Source: Fimbriimonadaceae bacterium
GTDB lineage: Bacteria > Armatimonadota > UBA10988
Reading direction: 5' to 3'
DNA: 64,000 bases
Assembly: GCA_020850355.1 (NCBI GenBank)
Contig: JADZEX010000037.1
Location: forward strand, 1-64,000
The notes under the pieces are model-generated. The model made no database searches. It was given only the letters and a program-made list of their open reading frames with translations, and had not been told where the DNA came from. The position numbers and the translations under genes are program-made. Positions within the stretch are counted from its first letter, which is position 1; the number at the start of each line of letters is the position of its first letter. Shown here in pieces: positions 30,845-39,116 of this stretch.

Positions 30845-33400
30845 ATGTTCTGGCGTCTACTGGCTCTGTGGGCGGTCTCGACAGCCGGTGCGGCGGTCAT
30901 CGAGCCGTTCGACGAGCTCGGCGGCTGGGCCGTCGCCAACGGCGTGACGCGGGGCGGCCGAGTCGACCTGGCGCCGGCTCCCGAGCGGCCCGGGCGCTGT
31001 GCCGAGCTGAGCTGGCAGGCGACCCGCGCACCGTACCTGGAGCTGCACGACGGTCGCCCGCGGGAGCTGCCCGAGACCAGCACGCGGCTCGACACCACCG
31101 TGGCCGTGGACCTGCGTTGCCCGACGCCGCGGCTGCTGACCGGCCTTGGGTTGCGGCTGCTCGATGCGCGCGGCGAGGTCTTCCAGCTCAAGCTGCCGCT
31201 CGACCTGCCGGTCGACCAGTGGGCGACGGTGCGCTTCCACCTGACCCGCGAGCTGCTCAAGGAGTCCTGGGGCGACGCCCGGGATGGCGTCTGCGACCTG
31301 CCGGTGCGGTTCCTGGGATTCGCGGTCTCGTTCGCCAGCCGCCCGGCGGCGGGGCGCCTCTGGCTGGACCAGGTTCGGCTGCTCTCCACCGGCACGCCGG
31401 TCGCCGTCGAGCAGTCCCTCTGGCGCTTCGACGGGCGCGAGCAGTGGCGGGTCGGCGTGCCCCCAGAGGTCGCGCGGCTGGAGCCGCAAGCGAGCGGCCT
31501 GCAGGTCAGCCTGGCCGCCAGTGCCACCGAACGCGGCGTGCCGCTCACCGAGACCCGCTTCGGCCCCCTGGCGGCCGCGGCGCGGCTGAGCCTGCACGCG
31601 ACCCTCGTCAGCGGCGACGCGCTGGCCGCGACCATCCGGCTGCGCGACGCGCGAGGTGAGGTGTTCCAGTTCGCGGCGCGAGCCCTGCAGGCCGGCGAGC
31701 AGAGTGTCAGTTGGGACCTCGGCCAGCCGCTACCGGGCTCCTGGGGTGACGCGCGCGACGGGCGCCTGGACTGGCCGGCGACCCTGCATGAGCTGTTCCT
31801 GCTGCGCCGACCATCACCCCAGCCCGCGCTGCTGCGGCTGCACAGCGCCACCCTCAGCGCCATGCGGCCGGCGCTCGACAGTCTGCAGGCCGAGCTGCGC
31901 CTGGGCCACCCGCTGCGGCTGCTGCTGCCGGGCAGCCCGACGCCGCCGGAGCTGTGGCTCACCACCACCGCCGCGGCGCCGCAGCGGGTCGAGCTGGAGA
32001 TCTGCTGGGAGGGTTACGACCGCTGGTTGCCCTGGTCCAGCCAGGTGGTTGAGGTGGCGCCGGCCGGCCTGGCGGTGGCCCTTCCGGCACCGCCCGCGCT
32101 GGGCATCTGGTGGCTGCACGTCGTCGTGCGCGAGCCGGGTGGCGGGGCGGAGCGCGAACTGGAACGCTCGCTGGCGGTGATGCAGCCGGCCGGCCCGACG
32201 CCGGGTCCGGCCAGCGGCTTCCTGTTCAGCATCTGCACCCACACCGAGCGCTGGCCCGCGGCCGAACGAGCGCTGGAAGTCCAGGCGGCGGCGCTCTGTG
32301 GTGCCAAGGTGGTCCGCGTCGGCCCCGGCTGGGGCGCCTGCGAACCGGCCAAGGGGCAGTTCAACTGGGCGATGATGGATGAACTGGTCAGCGCCTACGG
32401 CGCTCAGGGCATCGAGGTTCAGACGTTGCTTGGCTTCACCGCCCGCTGGGCGGCCAAGCCGGACAAACTGGCGGCAGCCGACTGGCGCGATTGGGGCTTC
32501 GACGCGCCGGCCGACTGGGACGCCTGGCGGAACTACTGCGCCGCGCTGGCGACGCGCTACCGCGACCGGATCCGCTTCTACGAGGTCTGGAACGAACCCG
32601 ACATCAGCTTCTGGCGAGGCAGCCTGGAGGAGTATCTGAAGCTGCTCCAGTTGGCCTACGAAGCGGTGCATGCCGGCGATCCCACGGCCCAGGTGCTAAC
32701 CGGCGGCTTCGCCTCGGCCGACCGCAACCCAGCGTTCATCGACGGCGTGGTCACCCGCGGAGCGCCGTTCTTCAACATCCTGGCCTGGCACCGCCACGGC
32801 ACCTTCGACGGGTTCGCCAAGGAGGTCGACGGCCCGCTGGCCGCCTGGCGAGCCAAGCTACAGCCGGCCAAACCGCTCTACTTCAACGAGACGGCGATGT
32901 GGTCGCAAGGCGGCGACGAGCGGATGCAGGCCGAGCAGTTGGTCAAGAAGCTCACCTTCGCCTGGTCCCGCGGCGCCGTTGGCTACACCTGGTACGACCT
33001 CCGCAACGACGGCTTCGACCCCCACGAGGCCGAACACCTCTACGGCATGTTGACCCACGACTTCTACCCGAAAGCGATCTACCCGACCTACAACACCCTC
33101 GTCCAGTTGCTGCGAGACAAGCAGTACCGGCGGCAGTTGCAGCTCGGACCGCAGCGCTACGGGCTCGTCTTCGCCAACGCGACCGAGCAGGTGCTGGTGC
33201 TCTGGGACCAGGACGACCGCGGCGAGCCGTTGACGCTGCAGACCTCGGCGACCGCGGTGCAGCGGGTCGACCTGATGGGCAACCGGCAGACGCTGCCAGT
33301 CACGGACGGCCGGGTGACCGTGCCCTGTGCCAGCACGCCGCTCTACCTGGTCCTACCGGACGGCGCGGCTACCGTGACAATCGGCGCGGCGTCCGGTTAG
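30845..33400 (+). CDS. Secreted clan GH-A (GH39-like) glycoside hydrolase
   Basis: The 851-residue product has a signal peptide (FWRLLALWAVSTAGAAV). Two similar beta-sandwich domains follow (about 20-190 and 205-345), with repeated LRLLDARGEVFQLKL and IRLRDARGEVFQFAA and the shared SWGDARDG motif, so they are an internal duplication. After an Ig-like segment, a TIM barrel starts near 455 (FLFSICTHTERW). The acid/base is E584 in VWNEPD and the nucleophile is E682 in LYFNETAM. This is the GH39/GH5-like clan A pattern. The substrate cannot be assigned. The ATG at 30845 has GGGAGAGG seven bases upstream. It is monocistronic, with the formyltransferase gene convergent after it. Confidence 0.82.
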   Translation: MFWRLLALWAVSTAGAAVIEPFDELGGWAVANGVTRGGRVDLAPAPERPGRCAELSWQATRAPYLELHDGRPRELPETSTRLDTTVAVDLRCPTPRLLTGLGLRLLDARGEVFQLKLPLDLPVDQWATVRFHLTRELLKESWGDARDGVCDLPVRFLGFAVSFASRPAAGRLWLDQVRLLSTGTPVAVEQSLWRFDGREQWRVGVPPEVARLEPQASGLQVSLAASATERGVPLTETRFGPLAAAARLSLHATLVSGDALAATIRLRDARGEVFQFAARALQAGEQSVSWDLGQPLPGSWGDARDGRLDWPATLHELFLLRRPSPQPALLRLHSATLSAMRPALDSLQAELRLGHPLRLLLPGSPTPPELWLTTTAAAPQRVELEICWEGYDRWLPWSSQVVEVAPAGLAVALPAPPALGIWWLHVVVREPGGGAERELERSLAVMQPAGPTPGPASGFLFSICTHTERWPAAERALEVQAAALCGAKVVRVGPGWGACEPAKGQFNWAMMDELVSAYGAQGIEVQTLLGFTARWAAKPDKLAAADWRDWGFDAPADWDAWRNYCAALATRYRDRIRFYEVWNEPDISFWRGSLEEYLKLLQLAYEAVHAGDPTAQVLTGGFASADRNPAFIDGVVTRGAPFFNILAWHRHGTFDGFAKEVDGPLAAWRAKLQPAKPLYFNETAMWSQGGDERMQAEQLVKKLTFAWSRGAVGYTWYDLRNDGFDPHEAEHLYGMLTHDFYPKAIYPTYNTLVQLLRDKQYRRQLQLGPQRYGLVFANATEQVLVLWDQDDRGEPLTLQTSATAVQRVDLMGNRQTLPVTDGRVTVPCASTPLYLVLPDGAATVTIGAASG

Positions 33401-33421
33401 GCGTCGCGCCGCGGTGCCAGT

Positions 33422-34195
33422 CTACGGCCCGGTCAGCCGCCGGAGCTGCCGGCGGAACTGCACGATTTGCCAGGGCGTCGGGTGGTACCACTGGCGGCTC
33501 TCTCCGACGCCGGGCAGATTCGGCAGTTCGCCGCGCCGGGCCGCTGCGACGCTGGCGGCCATCGCCTCGGCGCCGACGCGGTACTGCTTGGCGACCAGCG
33601 TTTCGAGGCTGTCCTGACGGTCGACGACGATCCGCTCCTGGGCGACAATGCCGCCGGTGTCGACACCCCGATCGACGCGGTGGATGGTCACCCCAGCGTC
33701 TTGCGGGCGACCTTCCCAGACCGCCCAGAAGCCGCCATGCACGCCCCGGTAGCGCGGCGTCAGGCCACAGTGGATGTTCAAGAAGAGCGGCGCCGCCTGC
33801 AGCAGCGGGGCGCGCAGCAGGCTGGTGCCGGAGACCACCACCACCGCCGGCTGCTCACGCTGCAGCAACTCGACCACCGCAGCGTCGTTGATCCGCGGAA
33901 CGGCGAGCACCGCGAAGCGCTCGGCGGGCGGCGTGCAGTCGGCGCCGGCCAGCAGTTCCGCTCGGCGGCGGGCGGCGGCCGGGTGCGGCAGGCGGCCGCC
34001 CAGAATCGTCAGCAACTGGGCGGCTGTGGCGGCGTAGCCCAGCTTGCGCAGCCGGTGGCGCAGCATCGCCCGGCGGATCGCGGCCTGGTCGGTTTCGCAG
34101 ACCACCGCGGCGATGGGAAAGTCTTGGGCCAGCCGGTTGAGCAGCAACCAGTGCAGGTCGCCGCCGGCGGTCAGCAGCACCAGCCGGTCACTCAC
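33422..34195 (-). CDS. Formyltransferase-family protein (Formyl_trans_N)
   Basis: The 257-residue product contains the N10-formyltetrahydrofolate-type active site. NIHCGLTPRYRG holds the Asn and catalytic His (usually NxHxSLLPxYRG), and GVTIHRVDRGVDTGGIVAQ holds the catalytic Asp. The N-terminal half has LTAGGDLHWLLLNRL and IAAVVCETD, as in PurN/ArnA/Fmt folds. The Fmt C-terminal OB domain is absent, so the target is more likely a sugar amine than Met-tRNA. Start GTG at 34193-34195 overlaps the deacetylase stop by 8 bases, with GGGAGG upstream. This ordering next to a NodB deacetylase recalls the ArnA formyltransferase/ArnD deformylase pair (family knowledge, inference here). Confidence 0.85.
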   Translation of the reverse strand: MSDRLVLLTAGGDLHWLLLNRLAQDFPIAAVVCETDQAAIRRAMLRHRLRKLGYAATAAQLLTILGGRLPHPAAARRRAELLAGADCTPPAERFAVLAVPRINDAAVVELLQREQPAVVVVSGTSLLRAPLLQAAPLFLNIHCGLTPRYRGVHGGFWAVWEGRPQDAGVTIHRVDRGVDTGGIVAQERIVVDRQDSLETLVAKQYRVGAEAMAASVAAARRGELPNLPGVGESRQWYHPTPWQIVQFRRQLRRLTGP

Positions 34196-35153
34196 CGCGT
34201 GCCTCCCGCGCGACCTGCGCCATCGTCCGGACGACCAGCCGGCCGGCCGCCTGCTCCGCGGCCACCGCCACCAGAATCGCCTCCAGCGCGTCAAACATGC
34301 GCGGGCTGCTGCCCAGGTTGAAGGGGTGGAACCAGAGGTGGAACAGCCCCTCGCTGGCGACCGCCGCGCGCAGGCCACGGAGCCCTTGACGCACGCGGCG
34401 CCCGGTCGGAATGCGCGCTCGGACGCCGTCGTAGGGCAGCAGGAACATCGAGCCGGGGACGTTCACCAGGCCGCGCGCGTCAGGCTGCAACTGCGCGCGC
34501 GGGTAGACTGCCGGCGTGGTCGCCAGCAGCCGGTCGGCGAGGTGTCCCAGCCGGTGCCAGCGGCCGCGCAGACCCTCGTACCAGGCCTGCTCCCGGCCGC
34601 GCCAGGCGATCAGCCCCAACTCGGCGCAGACCTCGAGATGGGCCACCTGGTTGCGTGGGAAGACCAGGCTGTCGAACGGCAGGCCATGGGCCTGGTGCAG
34701 CTCGCGACAGGCCGCCAACTGCGACCGCGCAGTCGCCGCGTCGCAGGCCGGGTCGCCCAGCACGACATGGCTGAAGGTGTGCGTGCCGACCTCGTGGTCC
34801 ACCGTCGCCGCGCGGACCTTGGCCAGGATGTCGGTGCCGTACCACCACGGGTCCCGCGCCAGGTCGGTGCCGGGATCGTGGTCGTGCCAGTCGCCCGGGT
34901 ACCAGGCGAAGTTGGGCCGCAGCACCTCGGGATGGGTCGTGCCGCCGGCGCGCTGACAGCGGTCCAGCAGCAGGTGCCCGACAAAGGCCCAGGTGGCGGG
35001 CACCTGGTACCGGTCGAGCAGCGCCAGCAGCCGGTCGATCAGCGCCCGGTACTGGTCAAAGGCCGGGGCATAGCTGGCGAACTCGGGCTGGTCGAAGGTG
35101 CCCCAGGCGATCTCGGTGTCCAGCGACAGGACGAAAACGGCAGGCGCGCTCAT
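34188..35153 (-). CDS. NodB/CE4-type polysaccharide deacetylase
   Basis: The 321-residue product has the CE4 motifs in order. VLSLDTEIAWG carries the catalytic Asp, and EVGTHTFSHVVL carries the HTxxH metal site. LVFPRNQ and LWFHPFNL supply the later Arg and His-containing motifs. No signal peptide is present. The SLDTE form, with a single Asp and an N-terminal strand, is typical of deacetylases acting on lipid- or nucleotide-linked sugars. It lies between the GNAT gene (60-base gap) and the formyltransferase gene (8-base overlap). The three may act on the same amino-sugar intermediate (inference). Confidence 0.85.
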   Translation of the reverse strand: MSAPAVFVLSLDTEIAWGTFDQPEFASYAPAFDQYRALIDRLLALLDRYQVPATWAFVGHLLLDRCQRAGGTTHPEVLRPNFAWYPGDWHDHDPGTDLARDPWWYGTDILAKVRAATVDHEVGTHTFSHVVLGDPACDAATARSQLAACRELHQAHGLPFDSLVFPRNQVAHLEVCAELGLIAWRGREQAWYEGLRGRWHRLGHLADRLLATTPAVYPRAQLQPDARGLVNVPGSMFLLPYDGVRARIPTGRRVRQGLRGLRAAVASEGLFHLWFHPFNLGSSPRMFDALEAILVAVAAEQAAGRLVVRTMAQVAREARGE

Positions 35154-35213
35154 GCAGAATCCATGCCAACGACGGTAGCATCGCCCCCGACGCCTGTCAA
35201 CGCCGCGGCTGGC

Positions 35214-36179
35214 TTATGGGCGCTGCTCCAGCCAGCAGCAGTCGCCGCCGCCGGGCAGCAGCGCAGCGCCGCCGAGCGGCCGGAAGCCGGCCGCCGCGAA
35301 GGCCGCCAGGCGCGCCGTGGCCGCTGCCGGGACCCACGCCTGGCGCGGCCGGCCAGTCCCCGGCAGGGCTGCCAGCAGGCGCGGCAGATCGGCCTCCCAG
35401 GCGGGGTGACAGAACAGGTCGACCAGCTCCACGCGGCCCTGCCAGCGGCTGTCGGGCTGCTGCACCGCCCACCCCACCACCGCGCCAGCGGCGGTTTCCA
35501 GCAGCCGTACCGTCGGGCCGCGGTCGTTGGCCAGCGCGTGCAGCAGATGCAGGTAACCGCCCTCGAAGTTGGCCGGGCCATGCTGCCCCAGCACGACGCT
35601 GCGCAGACCGTCGCCCCAGTCTTCGGCCAGGAGTTGCGCCAGCGTCGGCCAGTGCCGCCAGGCCGGCTCGACCACTTCTGCGGGCGCCGCGGCGAACCAG
35701 CGGTCCAGGAAGTCGGGCCCCGTTTCGAGCTTCATGAAGCCGGTCTCGGGCACCACGCTCCGGAAGCCGCAGGAGTGGTAGATGTGATAGGCCGGGCTGT
35801 CGTAGCCCGTGCCGAGGGTCAGCCGCAGTCCGCCGCGGGCGCGGAAGTCGGGCAGCAACTGCCGGAAGATGGCCGCGCAGAGCCCCTGCCGGCGCTCCTC
35901 GGGCCGAGTGAAGACATGCCCCAGGATCCCGACGCCGCGGTATTCCAGCGTCATCACCTGCGCCACCGCCAGGTCGTCCAGGCTGGCCAGGTAGTGACGG
36001 GTCTCCAACTCGTCGACCCGGCCGGCCAGCGCCTCTTCGAGATGCCACTGCCAGGGCTGCCCCTTGTGGCCGAGCAGGTCCAGCACGCCGTACAGGTCGG
36101 CCGGATCGGGCGCGGTGAGCACGCCGATCTCGACGCTACGGCCAGTCGGCAGATGCCAGGTATCCAGCGGCTCGTACAT
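35214..36179 (-). CDS. GNAT-family acetyltransferase, probably two domains
   Basis: The 321-residue protein has a GNAT acyl-CoA-binding signature (HVFTRPEERRQGLCAAIFRQL, the R/QxxGxG/A loop) in its N-terminal half, followed by GLRLTLGTGYDSPAYHIYHSCGFRSV, the strand-helix-FY motif. The C-terminal half (about 200-320) contains VRLLETAAGAVVGWAV and LVDLFCHPAW, the look of a second, weaker GNAT fold. This suggests a tandem enzyme of which perhaps one half is active. The acceptor is unknown, but the adjacent deacetylase and formyltransferase suggest an amino sugar. The start at 36179 is the first ATG after the dapL promoter gap. Confidence 0.75.
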   Translation of the reverse strand: MYEPLDTWHLPTGRSVEIGVLTAPDPADLYGVLDLLGHKGQPWQWHLEEALAGRVDELETRHYLASLDDLAVAQVMTLEYRGVGILGHVFTRPEERRQGLCAAIFRQLLPDFRARGGLRLTLGTGYDSPAYHIYHSCGFRSVVPETGFMKLETGPDFLDRWFAAAPAEVVEPAWRHWPTLAQLLAEDWGDGLRSVVLGQHGPANFEGGYLHLLHALANDRGPTVRLLETAAGAVVGWAVQQPDSRWQGRVELVDLFCHPAWEADLPRLLAALPGTGRPRQAWVPAAATARLAAFAAAGFRPLGGAALLPGGGDCCWLEQRP

Positions 36180-36226
36180 CCCTTGCTCCGGGCCCCCTGT
36201 TCGGCAGCGATCCCGCGCGCCCTGCG

Positions 36227-36255
36227 TTGGATCCCAGCGGCCGGCGGTGTATTAT
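36227..36255 (+). promoter_or_regulatory. Promoter of dapL
   Basis: TTGGAT (36227-36232), a 17-base spacer and TATTAT (36250-36255) give a good sigma-70-type match 49 bases before the dapL start codon. It lies in the gap to the divergent GNAT gene. It likely drives dapL and possibly the following heptose genes. Confidence 0.6.
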
Positions 36256-36303
36256 GGCAGGGGTCGCCCGGTGGTGGCGGCCCGCCTGGGTCAGGAGTGT
36301 GGT

Positions 36304-37476
36304 GTGAAGCTGGAACGTTCGAACCGCCTGCAGAAGCTGCCGCCGTACCTGTTCGCCGACCTGCGCCGCAAGATGGCCGAGGCCCGCGCGAAGGGCGTCG
36401 ATGTGATCACCCTCGGGATCGGTGACCCCGACTTCCCGACCGCCGATCCCGTCGTCAAGGAGCTGGTCCGCGCGATCGACGACAAGCAGGACGCCAACCG
36501 CCACCGCTACGGCTGCGACGTGCCGGTCGAGGCCCTGCCAGACGCGATCCAGCGCTTCTACGCTCGCCGGTTCGGCGTGCAGCTCGAGCTCGACCAGATC
36601 GTCGTCACGATGGGCAGCAAGGACGCCATTGCGAAGTTCCCGATGGCCTTCCTGAACCCCGGCGATGTCGCCCTGGCCACCGAGCCCGGCTACCCGACCT
36701 ACAACATCGGCCACACCTTTGCCGGGGCGGTGACGCACTACCTGCCGCTGCTGGCCGACAACGACTACCTGCCCGACCTCGACGCCACCCCCGCGGCGGT
36801 CCGGCGGCTCGGCAAGCTGCTTTGGCTGAACTACCCCAACAACCCGACCACCGCGGTCTGCGACCTGGCCTTCTACGAGCGCGCGGTCGAGTTCGCTCGC
36901 GCCAACGAGCTGCTGATCTGCAGCGACCTGGCCTACAGCGAGAACACCTTCGACGGCTTCGTGGCCCCCTCGGCGCTGGCCGTTGACGGCGCCGAGGACA
37001 GCGTGGTGGAGTTCTTCTCGCTCTCGAAGGCCTTCAGCATGACCGGCTGGCGGGTTGGCTGCGCGGTCGGCCACCGCGACGCCGTGGCCGGGCTGCGCAG
37101 CGTGCAGGACAACGTCGACAACGGCCAGCTCCGCGCCATCCAGGCCGCCGCAGTGGTCGCCCTGGACCACGCCGACGAGCTGATCCCGCCGATCAACGAC
37201 GTCTACCGCCGCCGCCGCGATTTGGTGATTGCCACCCTCAACCAGCTTGGCTGGGACCTCGAAGCGCCGAAGGGCACCCTCTACCTATGGGTCCCGGTGC
37301 CCGACGGCTTCGACGGTTCCATCGCCTTTGCGGCGCATCTGCTGGAGACGGCCGGCGTCGCGGTCACCCCGGGCATCGGCTACGGCGAGCACGGTGAGGG
37401 CTTCTTCCGGATCTCGCTGACCTATCCCGACAAGGTGCTGAAAGAGGCGATGGAACGGCTGGCCGGCGCGCTCTAA
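36304..37476 (+). CDS. dapL: LL-diaminopimelate aminotransferase
   Basis: The 390-residue PLP enzyme converts L-tetrahydrodipicolinate directly to LL-diaminopimelate with glutamate, on the route to lysine and peptidoglycan. It begins with the family-typical LERSNRLQKLPPYLF and has LGIGDPDFPT. The PLP lysine is K242 in SLSKAFSMTGWRVG, and NNPTTA and SLTYPDK are also typical of class I/II aminotransferases. Length matches DapL (about 385-400). The start is GTG at 36304-36306 with AGGAG six bases upstream. DapL is common in Chloroflexota, Planctomycetes, Armatimonadota and other phyla, so it is consistent with the lineage inferred from the pilins. A related aspartate-type aminotransferase cannot be wholly excluded. 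Confidence 0.85.
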   Translation: MKLERSNRLQKLPPYLFADLRRKMAEARAKGVDVITLGIGDPDFPTADPVVKELVRAIDDKQDANRHRYGCDVPVEALPDAIQRFYARRFGVQLELDQIVVTMGSKDAIAKFPMAFLNPGDVALATEPGYPTYNIGHTFAGAVTHYLPLLADNDYLPDLDATPAAVRRLGKLLWLNYPNNPTTAVCDLAFYERAVEFARANELLICSDLAYSENTFDGFVAPSALAVDGAEDSVVEFFSLSKAFSMTGWRVGCAVGHRDAVAGLRSVQDNVDNGQLRAIQAAAVVALDHADELIPPINDVYRRRRDLVIATLNQLGWDLEAPKGTLYLWVPVPDGFDGSIAFAAHLLETAGVAVTPGIGYGEHGEGFFRISLTYPDKVLKEAMERLAGAL

Positions 37477-37539
37477 GGAACTCGCCGCGGTGGCCGATAG
37501 ACGGATCGACCGGGAATCGCTCGCCCGGCGGAGTCCGTC

Positions 37540-38010
37540 ATGAGTTCGGCACGCCAGCCTTCCGCGAAGCTCTCGCAACGCCTGCGACAGGATGCCGTCA
37601 CGGCGCCGCCGGCCGAGGAGCTGCCGGTGCCGGCCTGGCGACACCGCGCCGTGGACCAGGCCGAAGTCCGGCGGCAGCGCCAGGCCGACGCGGTGGCGCG
37701 GCATCTGGAACACTCGGGCACGCGCCAGTTGCTCGACTTCTTCTTCCTCGGTGCACTGGTCACCGTCGGCCTGCACTTCTTGCTGGGCCTGATCGGCCAG
37801 CGTGGCTTCGTGCAGATCGTCGAGTTCCTGCCCCGCTGGTTCTGCCTGCCGCTAACCCTGGTCTGGCGTCCCGACCCGGCGTTTTGGCAGCTCGGCCCCC
37901 TGACGGTCGACAAGATCGAACTGGCGATCTGGCCGATCTACGCTATCCTGTACGGAGTGCTGCGCTACCTGCACCTGGTGGTGACGATCGAGCGCACACA
38001 GGTGTCCTGA
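37540..38010 (+). CDS. Small membrane protein in the heptose-gene group
   Basis: This 156-residue protein is not recognised. A hydrophilic N-terminus (about 1-65, Arg/Gln/Ala-rich) is followed by two likely membrane helices (about 66-90 and 100-140: LLDFFFLGALVTVGLHFLL and KIELAIWPIYAILYGVL). It ends in a short basic tail (IERTQVS). CGGAG precedes the ATG. It lies 63 bases after dapL and directly before the nucleotidyltransferase gene, whose ATG follows its stop codon with no gap. No function is proposed. Confidence 0.7.
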   Translation: MSSARQPSAKLSQRLRQDAVTAPPAEELPVPAWRHRAVDQAEVRRQRQADAVARHLEHSGTRQLLDFFFLGALVTVGLHFLLGLIGQRGFVQIVEFLPRWFCLPLTLVWRPDPAFWQLGPLTVDKIELAIWPIYAILYGVLRYLHLVVTIERTQVS

Positions 38011-38484
38011 ATGGTCCTGGGCCGCGCTGAACTGGTCGCTCGAGTCGCTGCTCGACAGAGCCGCGGCGAGGTCGGCGTGTTGACCAACGGTTGCTTCGAT
38101 CTGCTGCATGTCGGCCACCTGCGCACCTTGCAGGCGGCGCGGGCGTGTGGCGACTTCCTGATCGTCGGTCTCAACAGCGACCTCGGGGTGCAGCGGCTGA
38201 AGGGCCCGGCCCGCCCGCTGGTGCCCGAGGCCGAGCGCGCCGAACTGCTGGCCGGCCTGCGCTGCGTCGACTACGTCTGCCTGTTCGACGAACCCACCGC
38301 CCTGGAGCTGGCCGCCGCGCTGCGGCCACGGGTCTACGTCAAGTCGGTCGAATACCGCGACAAGCCGCTACCCGAGCGCGCGGTGGTGGAGGCCGCCGGT
38401 GGACGGGTTGAGCTGGTTGAGGTCCACGTCGGCCACTCCACGACCGACCTTGTGGCGAAGGTCCTGGCGGGCCCCGGGCGATGA
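38011..38484 (+). CDS. hldE: HldE/RfaE2-type heptose-1-phosphate nucleotidyltransferase
   Basis: The 157-residue product corresponds to the C-terminal nucleotidyltransferase half of HldE. That half joins ADP to D-glycero-beta-D-manno-heptose 1-phosphate in core-heptose synthesis. The T/HxGH active-site motif is TNGCFDLLHVGHL, the helix LKGPARPLVP is typical, and VYVKSVEYRDKPLPE carries the conserved lysines. The N-terminal kinase half is missing, as in organisms that split these activities (RfaE2). The symbol is the closest family name. Its stop overlaps the next start as ATGA, so it is translationally coupled to the methyltransferase. Confidence 0.82.
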   Translation: MVLGRAELVARVAARQSRGEVGVLTNGCFDLLHVGHLRTLQAARACGDFLIVGLNSDLGVQRLKGPARPLVPEAERAELLAGLRCVDYVCLFDEPTALELAAALRPRVYVKSVEYRDKPLPERAVVEAAGGRVELVEVHVGHSTTDLVAKVLAGPGR

Positions 38485-39116
38485 GCCGCGGTCCGCTGCG
38501 ACGGACTTGGAAGCGGGTCCGGGAGGCCTGCCTCGAGCAGCTCGGATGCCTCTACACTGCCCGCTTCTACGCCAAGTCCGACCGCCACAAAGGCGCCAGC
38601 GACGACCTGGTGGCGGCGTCGTTGATCGCCCACTTCGCGCCGCGCCGGGTGATCGACTTGGGCTGCGGCAACGGTACGTTCTTGCGACCCTTCGTGACGG
38701 CCGGCTGCGAGTGCCTCGGCCTGGAGCGCAGCGCGGCGGGCCTGGCGGCGTGCGCTGCGCGCGGGGTGCCGGCGGTCCGCTGCGATCTACGCCACGACCC
38801 ATTGCCGGCCGCGGCGCACGGCGACCTGGCGCTCTGCTTTGAGGTCGCCGAACACTTGCCGGCGCAGTGGGCGCCACGGCTGGTCGAACTGGTCACGGCG
38901 GCCGCGCCGCGCGTGGTGTTCACCGCTGCGCCGCCCGGCCAGGGCGGCGTGCGGCACGTCAACGAGCGGCCTCCAGCCTACTGGATAGACCTCTTCGCGA
39001 CCCGTGGCTGGCGCCACCTGGCAGCGCCCACCGCGCAGCTCCGCGCGGAGTGGCAGGCCGCTGGCGTGGTGGCGTGGCTGGTCAGCAACCTGCTGCTGTT
39101 CGAGGAGGACCGGTGA
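38481..39116 (+). CDS. Class I SAM-dependent methyltransferase
   Basis: This 211-residue protein has the SAM-binding Rossmann motif VIDLGCGNGTFL (about 57-68), an acidic post-strand region LGLERSAAG, and LALCFEVAEHLP as motif IV. The N-terminal about 50 residues are helical and basic. The acceptor is unknown. Its position between the nucleotidyltransferase and gmhB, with 4-base overlaps on both sides, suggests methylation of a heptose-derived glycan or its precursor (inference). Next gene starts at the GTG overlapping its stop. Confidence 0.85.
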   Translation: MSRGPLRRTWKRVREACLEQLGCLYTARFYAKSDRHKGASDDLVAASLIAHFAPRRVIDLGCGNGTFLRPFVTAGCECLGLERSAAGLAACAARGVPAVRCDLRHDPLPAAAHGDLALCFEVAEHLPAQWAPRLVELVTAAAPRVVFTAAPPGQGGVRHVNERPPAYWIDLFATRGWRHLAAPTAQLRAEWQAAGVVAWLVSNLLLFEEDR

